Below, piece after piece: positions 1-5,234 of a stretch of 5,234 nucleotides of DNA; position 1 is the stretch's first letter, and every line of letters begins with the position of its first letter. The position numbers and the translations under genes are program-made. The notes under the pieces are model-generated. The model had not been told where the DNA came from. It did not search any database and saw only the letters and a program-made list of their open reading frames with translations. This DNA is from Bacteroidota bacterium (GTDB lineage Bacteria > Bacteroidota > Bacteroidia > Chitinophagales > LD1), in assembly GCA_018267355.1 (NCBI GenBank), contig JAFDYP010000363.1:1-5234 (forward strand). Reading direction: 5' to 3'.

Positions 1-143
1 GAGGACAATTCCCCCTCCAAAAACTTGCAAAACTCAACCTCCACCGACCCACACAAACACAACAAAATACGTATGCAGCCAGCACCCATATCACCCCTCC
101 TCCAGTCGAAAAACGACCCATCACCACCTCATAAAAGTGCCTT
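1..143. other. C-rich non-coding tail downstream of the DUF5723 gene
   Basis: No convincing gene is visible here. By my hand count of positions 1-140, the plus strand holds about 55 C but only about 14 G, so the minus-strand transcript leaving the DUF5723 gene would be strongly G/T-rich. The only hairpin I can find is a 4-bp stem with a 5-nt loop at 105-117 (GTCG/CGAC). It has no T-tract on either side and is too weak to call a terminator. The short plus-strand ORF that starts here runs antisense into the DUF5723 gene and does not look like a protein. Confidence 0.5.
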
Positions 144-1685
144 TCAGAAGTGCATCGTACTACCCTTGCCGGTCTTCTTCGCAAAGCGTACATCACCTCT
201 GTGGTAGCGCCTGGTATAGGGGATAGTGACCTTGACAGCCGCATGTACCTCGGCATCATAGATATACTTCCTGGCAAAGAAGGCCAGCATGTCCTGCGTA
301 CCGATGACCAGCGGGCCTGCCCTGAGTGTCATGCCGAGGCCTGCATTGCCATAGACATCCACTGATAGCGGCACATACACCCCAAACCACTTGTTCTCAT
401 ACTTGCCTGTAGCAGTGAAGGTAGAAACCTGATGGACCATATTGCCATTGGGCGACATCTGCGGAGAGATGACTGCAGAGCCTATCACGCCCAGGCCATG
501 CCATATATTGTAGTCTATGAAGAGATTGAAGCGTGTAGGCAGCCACATGGTGAAGTAGCCCTTATTGTCCTGCAGCACGCGGAAGCGTGATCGGATCGTG
601 TCGTCTACACTCTGCACACCATTCGGAAACTGTGCACCGGTGAGGTCCCAGTTCTGTATGTCAGCACTGAAGTTGCCACTGTACTCGCCACGCTTGAGCC
701 GCACAGCACCAAAGTCTATGATAGAGGCACCCACAGCGAGCTTGTAGGGCTTTGGCACGAAGCCATACCACGAGCCGCCGCAGTTCATCTCTTCGCCACG
801 GTCATCTTTGTCAGGCCGCAGCTCGTAGATCACGCCGAGGTCAGCAGCTACAGTGGGGCGGGCGTACTTGTAGTTCAGCACGTCTTTAGCGTAGCTAGGT
901 AGTGCCGCAGCGATGGCTGATGGTGAGTATTGACTCGACGTGACGAGGCCCTCAGAGTAAGCATATCGTATGTTAGTGCGGTTGATGCTGAGGTTATTGA
1001 CCTCAGGCCATTTGTAGTTGATATTGTCTGCATAGACATACCCACCTACGAGCGGCTGGATCAGTTTCAGCGTGCCGCCTACTTTGATCACAGAGCTATT
1101 GCGTTCATAGACCACGCGGGAGTAGGTGATGCCGTAGTCGTTCCATGCGAGAGTGCGAAAGCCCATACGCTGCGCGCTCAGGCTCTGGCCTATAAAGTGC
1201 GTGACCGCATTGGCGTTGTTGCCCATACCGTAGAAGGCAGACCGGGCCAGTACTTCGCTCACGTTATCACCATTGAATATAAAATTGCTGTGATAGCTAA
1301 AGGCGATGGCATTTTTGTTTGGCTTCTTCTTCGGGCCAAAGGAAAACATGAAGGACAGGGGCCCGGTAAGCTGATAGCCTGCATAGGCGTTTTTGTTGTT
1401 GCCATTGACGCGCTCATGCAGGTACCGGCTCTGAAAGTTCGGGTCACTAGCGAGTGATGGGTGCAAGATCACACGGCGGTCGAGGCCAATGTAGTTGTTA
1501 TTGACTGCAGCGGAGATGCCGGCGAGATTGATGTCTGCCTGATAGGGGCTATTGGCTATGGCTGGATTGAAAGTGACGGTAGAGATGCCACCGTAGGCGC
1601 TACCCTCCATGCCGGTGAGGAACTGCGCATGCGAGGCGGTGGCGCTGCATAGGAGCAGGGCTGAGAGATACAGTCGATGCTTCAT
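144..1685 (-). CDS. DUF5723-family exported protein, probable outer-membrane beta-barrel
   Basis: This 513-residue protein starts with a clear signal peptide: basic MKHR, a hydrophobic core at about residues 5-16, then ATASHA with likely cleavage before Q21. The mature start has the pattern GSAYGGISTVTFNPA, in which an early 'NPA' follows a small-residue stretch, as in many Bacteroidota outer-membrane barrel proteins. The rest alternates aromatic and polar residues with Gly and Asn turns and has no long hydrophobic helix, which fits a transmembrane beta-barrel. The C-terminal part (about residues 440-490, GNAGLGMTLRAGPLVIGTQD followed by a VKVTIPY strand) resembles the end of DUF5723 proteins as I remember them. 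The chain ends in Phe, although the last 20 or so residues are basic and polar rather than strand-like. The start is supported by an SD-like AAAAGGA six bases upstream. The function of the family is unknown; a structural or transport role in the outer membrane is inference. Another barrel family, such as PorP/SprF- or PorV-like, is the alternative. Confidence 0.8.
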   Translation of the reverse strand: MKHRLYLSALLLCSATASHAQFLTGMEGSAYGGISTVTFNPAIANSPYQADINLAGISAAVNNNYIGLDRRVILHPSLASDPNFQSRYLHERVNGNNKNAYAGYQLTGPLSFMFSFGPKKKPNKNAIAFSYHSNFIFNGDNVSEVLARSAFYGMGNNANAVTHFIGQSLSAQRMGFRTLAWNDYGITYSRVVYERNSSVIKVGGTLKLIQPLVGGYVYADNINYKWPEVNNLSINRTNIRYAYSEGLVTSSQYSPSAIAAALPSYAKDVLNYKYARPTVAADLGVIYELRPDKDDRGEEMNCGGSWYGFVPKPYKLAVGASIIDFGAVRLKRGEYSGNFSADIQNWDLTGAQFPNGVQSVDDTIRSRFRVLQDNKGYFTMWLPTRFNLFIDYNIWHGLGVIGSAVISPQMSPNGNMVHQVSTFTATGKYENKWFGVYVPLSVDVYGNAGLGMTLRAGPLVIGTQDMLAFFARKYIYDAEVHAAVKVTIPYTRRYHRGDVRFAKKTGKGSTMHF

Positions 1686-1691
1686 ACATAA

Positions 1692-1698
1692 TCCTTTT
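1692..1698 (-). promoter_or_regulatory. SD-like ribosome binding site for the DUF5723 gene
   Basis: On the minus strand AAAAGGA lies six bases before the ATG at 1685. This purine-rich match to the anti-Shine-Dalgarno sequence supports this start over the out-of-frame ATG at 1689-1687. The other genes in the window lack such a site. Confidence 0.55.
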
Positions 1699-1886
1699 GA
1701 GTGAGATAAAGGTTGAATTATGTATCATGGAGTATCGCTTTGATGTGGATATAAATACAGCCTGCATTTATACAACGCGGGTGGCGGTTTTTTTAGTATT
1801 GGACGGGCGAGGTAGTGAGGGGCTTACTATGCTACTTACAAACCTCTCTACCGATAGACAGCCAGGCTCCGCTACAAATGTGCCGA
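1699..1886. other. Intergenic gap between the dehydratase and DUF5723 genes
   Basis: This gap of nearly 200 bp between two co-directional minus-strand genes suggests that the DUF5723 gene has its own promoter. The best I can offer is a poor match on the minus strand: a TTG near 1776, then TATTTAT near 1750-1757, which lacks the full TAnnTTTG form. A weak hairpin at 1812-1830 (about 7 bp with two G-T wobbles, loop GGGGC) pairs better on the plus strand and has no T-tract, so it is not a clear terminator for the upstream operon. No small gene is convincing. ORFs that enter the gap in either direction are extensions of antisense reading frames. Confidence 0.4.
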
Positions 1887-2552
1887 TCAGTTTGCAAGGA
1901 GCTTTTTGCGGCGCTGCTGCCACATATATCTGTAGAGCACAGGGAAATAAACAATGTACGATACAGCCAGTGCGCACACGAAGATAGTATAGGAGACTGG
2001 GCCTACTGCAAAGGTCCACTGATGGCCGAAAATATCACGGCCTGCGAGGCCGTAGGTGAGCAGCGGAGAGAGTATAATGAGCCACTCACCTGTGACACCC
2101 AGCGGATACAGTAGCACAAAAAATGAGTAGCGCATCCATAGCAGTATATGTGGCTCGCGGCCCAGCAGCCCGGCAAAGTAAAAGGAGTACCGGATCAGCT
2201 CTGTGATGGTCCAGGCGATGGAGACGAGGAGCAGGCCGGCATTGATCCAGGATAGATATGGGTCAGAGAAAAACAGGTAAAGCAATACTACTACCAGAAT
2301 GCGTGAAGCGACCTGTGCAGCCGTAGAGCCCACAGGTGATCGTACGAGGCCTGTGGCTGAATGTACTACCTCCAGCAGGGCGAGTCCCTGGGCTACAGGC
2401 AGCAGGTAGGGCATGATGACGATCCACATGGGAAACTGCCTGAATGCACCGGGCAGCAATACGAGCGAGACCATGCTCACACCATATGCCAGCCAGGCCA
2501 GAAAGGCGATACCATTATACGCTAAAAGGTAATATTTCTGCGTGGGTTTCAT
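1887..2552 (-). CDS. PTPLA/HACD/Phs1-family (3R)-3-hydroxyacyl-CoA dehydratase-like membrane protein
   Basis: This 221-residue protein has about six hydrophobic helices (roughly 9-33, 41-63, 80-96, 100-119, 137-168 and 184-206), the size and topology of yeast Phs1. Family motifs appear in order: YLLAYN near the start; LEVVHSATGLVRSP (60-73), then QVASR (80-84); W114 with TELIRYSFY (117-125); and LLWMRYSFFVLLYPLGVTGE (137-156). Y149 and E156 match, in spacing and even in number, the Tyr/Glu pair reported as catalytic in yeast Phs1. The family dehydrates (3R)-3-hydroxyacyl-CoA to trans-2-enoyl-CoA, the third step of very-long-chain fatty-acid elongation at the eukaryotic ER. Here the protein would sit in the inner membrane. 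The substrate, whether acyl-CoA or acyl-ACP, is unknown. Its ATG overlaps the stop of the upstream MBL gene (ATGA), so translation is probably coupled. Family membership is secure; activity in this organism is inferred. The older name 'protein tyrosine phosphatase-like' does not imply phosphatase activity. Confidence 0.9.
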   Translation of the reverse strand: MKPTQKYYLLAYNGIAFLAWLAYGVSMVSLVLLPGAFRQFPMWIVIMPYLLPVAQGLALLEVVHSATGLVRSPVGSTAAQVASRILVVVLLYLFFSDPYLSWINAGLLLVSIAWTITELIRYSFYFAGLLGREPHILLWMRYSFFVLLYPLGVTGEWLIILSPLLTYGLAGRDIFGHQWTFAVGPVSYTIFVCALAVSYIVYFPVLYRYMWQQRRKKLLAN

Positions 2553-3409
2553 TGCTGTTTTTCTTTTTGGATGTAGCTGATGGTAGCATCAGGGCTCATC
2601 ATAAATGGTATCTGCCACCAGGTACTGTATTTGGTGAGGAGCTGTGGTTTCTTCTCATGGTCTAGTGCAGCCACATACATATCCTGAAAGAAGGTGCGGT
2701 AGGTATCTATCAGGTCGCGCGTGCCGATGGGTCCATGGCCGGGTACTACGGTCGTGATGACAAAGCGATGCTCCAGCGTGTCAAAGGCGGCAAGGTAACC
2801 TTTGCCTGAGGCACGGTAGGAGCTGAAAAGAGCAGGTGCCTGCTGATTGAGCACGAGATCTCCGGTGAAGAGGAGCTGCCTGTTTTGAAGGTAAACCACG
2901 ACATCGCTCTGTGTGTGTGCATCAAAGCCGAGGTTGAGTATGGTCACTGTCTCATCGCCCAGATGGAGGATCAGGCTATCTTTGACCCAGACATTGGGTA
3001 GCGAAGCATCACCGTTTTCGCTGGTCCACTGATCTTTGTCATAGCGGGCGCCGGCTATGATGGTGGCGCCTTTGTACAGGGCGTTGCCTTTGGCGTGGTC
3101 GCCGTGTATGTGGGTATTGACAATGATGATGGGTTTAGAGCCTGCTATTTTTTTGACCATATCATAAAACGCAGTGGCTCCCTCAGCCATTTTGGTATCT
3201 ACTACCAGCACAGCGCTATCTGAGGTAAGGATGCCACTATTGCCACCGCCGCCGGTCACCAATGTGAGCTGCCTGTCAGGATGGCTGGTGGTCATGACCA
3301 TCAGGTGTTTCAAAAAAGGGCGTAAGTATATGAGGTACAATACCCCAGCTGTGCCCGCCAGTACCACCACCAGGAGGCCGATGCGGATGAGATAGCGTTT
3401 GAGCTTCAT
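2549..3409 (-). CDS. Membrane-anchored metallo-beta-lactamase-fold hydrolase
   Basis: This 286-residue protein has a basic N-terminus (MKLKRYLIR) and one hydrophobic helix at about 8-29. No convincing cleavage site follows, so it is probably a signal anchor with the enzyme domain in the periplasm (positive-inside rule). The MBL domain covers about 45-245 with a complete set of metal ligands: HIHGDH (H100, H102, D104, H105), H165 in DAHTQSD, D184 in LFTGDL and H225 in VPGHGP. A binuclear zinc site and hydrolase activity are therefore expected. The layout resembles general 'MBL fold metallo-hydrolases' near the B-class lactamase and quinoprotein-relay groups, not RNase Z or the RNA-processing (beta-CASP) groups. 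The substrate cannot be read from the sequence: a thioester, lactone or beta-lactam are all possible. It is the first gene of a pair whose second member is a hydroxyacyl-CoA dehydratase homologue, which makes an acyl-thioester substrate attractive but unproven. There is no SD site before its ATG, as is common in Bacteroidota. Confidence 0.88.
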   Translation of the reverse strand: MKLKRYLIRIGLLVVVLAGTAGVLYLIYLRPFLKHLMVMTTSHPDRQLTLVTGGGGNSGILTSDSAVLVVDTKMAEGATAFYDMVKKIAGSKPIIIVNTHIHGDHAKGNALYKGATIIAGARYDKDQWTSENGDASLPNVWVKDSLILHLGDETVTILNLGFDAHTQSDVVVYLQNRQLLFTGDLVLNQQAPALFSSYRASGKGYLAAFDTLEHRFVITTVVPGHGPIGTRDLIDTYRTFFQDMYVAALDHEKKPQLLTKYSTWWQIPFMMSPDATISYIQKEKQQ

Positions 3410-3428
3410 TATCAGAGTTTAGCTAGGT

Positions 3429-3436
3429 TAAAACTA
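3429..3436 (-). promoter_or_regulatory. Possible -7 element for the MBL-dehydratase operon
   Basis: On the minus strand TAGTTTTA fits seven of eight positions of the Bacteroidota -7 consensus TAnnTTTG and lies about 20 bases before the MBL start codon. The only upstream -33 candidate is ATTG at a spacing of 23, which is longer than usual. It would give a 5' leader of only about a dozen bases. Confidence 0.3.
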
Positions 3437-3570
3437 AGCAATATGAGTGAATCTGCCTGCAATCCAGGGGGAAGCAAGGCAATAATACAGACATCACGAG
3501 CGTATATATCTAAGACTACCAAAGGCTAAGGTATGAGGCAGGAAAAGCAGGGGGTATTTGTTAAAAATTG

Positions 3571-3602
3571 TTTGAATATATACAACCCTTTGTGTAGATT
3601 TA
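3571..3602 (+). promoter_or_regulatory. Bacteroidota-type promoter for the surface-protein gene
   Basis: TTTG at 3571-3574 is followed after exactly 20 bases by TAGATTTA at 3595-3602. This matches the primary sigma factor consensus of Bacteroidota (TTTG, 19-21 bases, TAnnTTTG) at every defined position except the last. Transcription should start near 3609, giving a leader of about 40 bases before the ATG at 3651. The leader has no SD sequence and is A/T-rich just before the start, as is usual in the phylum. Confidence 0.6.
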
Positions 3603-3614
3603 GCCTCTTATACG

Positions 3615-3624
3615 AGGACGTCCT
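3615..3624. repeat. Perfect 10-bp palindrome AGGACGTCCT in the 5' leader
   Basis: The palindrome lies just downstream of the predicted transcription start of the surface-protein gene. A small alternative hairpin (CCTC 3604-3607 with GAGG 3614-3617) overlaps it. The position would suit an operator or a leader RNA structure, but ten bases can arise by chance and no partner site was found. Confidence 0.3.
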
Positions 3625-3650
3625 TAGATCATTTTGACTTATCAATTTCC

Positions 3651-5234
3651 ATGAAGAAATTTTACATCGCCTTAGTAGCACTTATTTCATGTCTGGGTTG
3701 GGTAGGAGAGGTGCGTGCCTCGCATGCACAGGGGGCTGACCTTACCTATCGCTTTATCAGCTACAATGCCGCTACCGGCCAGATGACCTATGAGGTCACT
3801 GCTACTTTCTATCGCGACTGTAGCGGTATCTCAGCACCCACTACTATGGCGCTGACATATACCAATACGAGCTGTACAGGCGGTACGTATACCAACTCTA
3901 TCAACCTCCCTCTCATCAATGGTCTGCCGTGCCCGTACGGTGGTGTATCTACTACAGCCAGCGGATGTGAGGTGTCGCAATTGTGTCCCGGCTTCCTTGC
4001 GCGCAGTACCTGCAGTGGAGCCACCGGGTCGCCACCCAATGCCTATCCCGGGGTACAAAAGTATGTGTACCGTGCCAATGTAACACTGCCTGGCAGCGGC
4101 ACAGCCTCCTATCAGTGCAACCAATGGTACCTGTCTATATCAGAAAGTGCACGTAATAACTCTGATAACATACAAACCGCCAGCAGCTACAACCTGTACG
4201 TGGAGGCCATGGTCAATACTACCATAGATCCCTCTACCGGGCTGCCTTATCAAAATAACTCGGCTACTTTCGGATATGACCCGGTACCATTTGTCTGCAA
4301 CGGATTTCCTGTATCGTACAATAATGGTGCTACCGATGTCAATGGAGACTCTCTGGTATTCCAGCTCATCACGCCGCTGCAGGCACACAATAGTCCTCTG
4401 ACCTGGCAGACCGGCTTCAGCCAGAGCCGCCCTATCATAGTGAGCAATAACCAGTTTGCTTTTGATCCCGCTACCGGCCAGATAGACTTCACGCCGAGCC
4501 AGACCAATGTAGACGTGCTGGCGCTGCGCGTGCTGGAGTACCGCCACGGTGTACTGGTAGGCTCTACGATCCGCGATGTGCAGGTCAAGATCCTGAGCTG
4601 CACAGTGCCTAATGCTACTATGGACCCGATCTCCGGTAATGTGAACGCCAACCTTATAGACACTGTGACCGTACAGCTCTGCCCGGGCACGCCAGCCAGC
4701 TGGGATATCAAGATGCGCGACTCAAACGGAGACTCCATAGTGGTCAAAAGTAATATCACAGCTACTCCGTCACCACTGCCGGGTGCTACTATCAGCCAGG
4801 TAGACTCTATACGCTCTGTGGTCACAGCCCATATCACATGGACCCCTGCTATCAGTGATACCGGCTGCCACTACTACCAGATCACTGCCAATACAAAGGA
4901 CTGCCCGATAGAAGGTAACTTTACTAAAACCTACCGGGCCTGCGTCTTCAATAAAGTGACAGTAAGCCCGCATGTGGCCATCTATTGCGGTACGCCGATC
5001 CAGCTCAGTGCTACCGGCGGTACCAACTCTACATGGAACCCACTCCCCGGCCTTACTTTCCCTACAGGCCTCTTCACACCGCTGGCCGCTCCTACTTCTA
5101 CTACTACGTATACTTTTCATAGCGACTGCGGTACTGATACTGCCCACATCATCTACAATCCTGCCTTCACTATGGATGCGGGCAACGGGGGCGCTATCTG
5201 CCAGAATGGAGCCCTGCAGCTCAATGCCTCGGTA
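3651..5234 (+). CDS. Large secreted Ig/cadherin-like surface protein, N-terminal part (runs off window)
   Basis: This reading frame stays open from the ATG to the last base (528 codons), so the C-terminus is missing. A signal peptide is clear: MKKFYIALVALISCLGW, then VRA/SHA, with likely cleavage near residues 23-26. The mature start SHAQGADLTYRF, then TYEVTATFYRDCSGI (46-60), is the hallmark N-terminal domain of large Bacteroidota surface proteins. Cadherin-like pieces follow: ATDVNGDSLVFQLI (227-240) with FDPATGQIDFTP (271-282), then VQLCPG (341-346), DSNGDSIVV (357-365), ITWTPAISDTG (395-405) and DCPIEG (417-422). Residues 441-503 form an Ig/PKD-like repeat (CGTPIQLSATGG, WNPLPGL, TSTTTYTF). 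A second repeat begins at about 506 (DAGNGGAICQNGALQLNA). Sixteen Cys after the signal peptide suggest disulfides outside the cell. Such proteins usually end in a type IX secretion or gliding-type sorting domain, which cannot be seen here. Adhesion is the likely role, by analogy only. It is transcribed divergently from the MBL operon. Confidence 0.88.
   Translation, partial: MKKFYIALVALISCLGWVGEVRASHAQGADLTYRFISYNAATGQMTYEVTATFYRDCSGISAPTTMALTYTNTSCTGGTYTNSINLPLINGLPCPYGGVSTTASGCEVSQLCPGFLARSTCSGATGSPPNAYPGVQKYVYRANVTLPGSGTASYQCNQWYLSISESARNNSDNIQTASSYNLYVEAMVNTTIDPSTGLPYQNNSATFGYDPVPFVCNGFPVSYNNGATDVNGDSLVFQLITPLQAHNSPLTWQTGFSQSRPIIVSNNQFAFDPATGQIDFTPSQTNVDVLALRVLEYRHGVLVGSTIRDVQVKILSCTVPNATMDPISGNVNANLIDTVTVQLCPGTPASWDIKMRDSNGDSIVVKSNITATPSPLPGATISQVDSIRSVVTAHITWTPAISDTGCHYYQITANTKDCPIEGNFTKTYRACVFNKVTVSPHVAIYCGTPIQLSATGGTNSTWNPLPGLTFPTGLFTPLAAPTSTTTYTFHSDCGTDTAHIIYNPAFTMDAGNGGAICQNGALQLNASV

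Noticed and set aside
105..117. Small hairpin GTCG-AAAAA-CGAC as a terminator for the DUF5723 gene
   Set aside because: A 4-bp stem without a following T-tract on the minus strand is too weak to support a terminator call.
930..1457. Plus-strand open frame of 175 codons antisense to the DUF5723 gene
   Set aside because: It lies fully inside a well-supported gene with a signal peptide and barrel-like sequence. Its own translation has no recognisable domain, promoter or ribosome site.
1776..1797. GC-rich stretch followed by seven T on the plus strand, resembling a terminator
   Set aside because: No stable stem can be formed before the T run (only about 3 bp), and no plus-strand gene ends there.
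1768..2019. Minus-strand open frame of 83 codons entering the gap after the dehydratase
   Set aside because: Most of it overlaps the conserved dehydratase gene in another frame, and the extension into the gap has no supporting motif.
3443..3529. Tiny plus-strand frame of 28 codons in the divergent intergenic region
   Set aside because: It has no ribosome site, promoter or recognisable peptide character, and a frame this short is expected by chance.
3769..4483. 16-base direct repeat CCGCTACCGGCCAGAT at 3769-3784 and 4468-4483
   Set aside because: Both copies encode an A-T-G-Q motif with the same preferred codons within the surface-protein gene. This is best explained by codon preference and module similarity, not by a mobile or recombination site.
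4250..4837. Minus-strand open frame of 195 codons opposite the surface-protein gene
   Set aside because: The plus-strand frame has clear family motifs throughout this stretch. The antisense product is Ser/Thr/Val-rich low-information sequence typical of a shadow frame, as are the other minus-strand frames at 3809-5147.

Overview
The window looks like Bacteroidota DNA, most likely from the Chitinophagales/Sphingobacteriia side of the phylum. Three things point there: a DUF5723-type outer-membrane protein; a large Cys-rich surface protein of the 'SHA...LTY...FYRDCSG' type that is typical of gliding or type IX-secreting Bacteroidota; and a good TTTG-N20-TAnnTTTG-like promoter. The exact genus cannot be read from the sequence.

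Layout. Positions 1-143 are a C-rich, G-poor non-coding tail. Three genes lie on the minus strand. Reading in the direction of transcription (right to left), the first is a membrane-anchored metallo-beta-lactamase-fold hydrolase (3409-2549). It overlaps by 4 bp (ATGA) with a six-helix membrane protein of the PTPLA/HACD/Phs1 family of 3-hydroxyacyl-CoA dehydratases (2552-1887). After a roughly 200-bp gap comes a DUF5723-family exported protein (1685-144). A 241-bp divergent intergenic region (3410-3650) separates this group from a plus-strand gene starting at 3651, which stays open to the window edge (528 codons visible). It encodes a secreted, multi-domain, Ig/cadherin-like surface protein.

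Working together. The MBL hydrolase and the dehydratase are almost certainly co-transcribed and translationally coupled. A shared role in lipid or acyl-thioester metabolism is plausible but inferred. The DUF5723 protein and the surface protein are both cell-envelope or exported products with no demonstrable link to that pair.

The most noteworthy item is the PTPLA/HACD protein. The family is best known from the eukaryotic endoplasmic-reticulum elongation cycle for very-long-chain fatty acids. This bacterial copy keeps the catalytic Tyr/Glu pair and the flanking conserved motifs. I see no RNA genes, CRISPR array, insertion sequence or obvious phage element.
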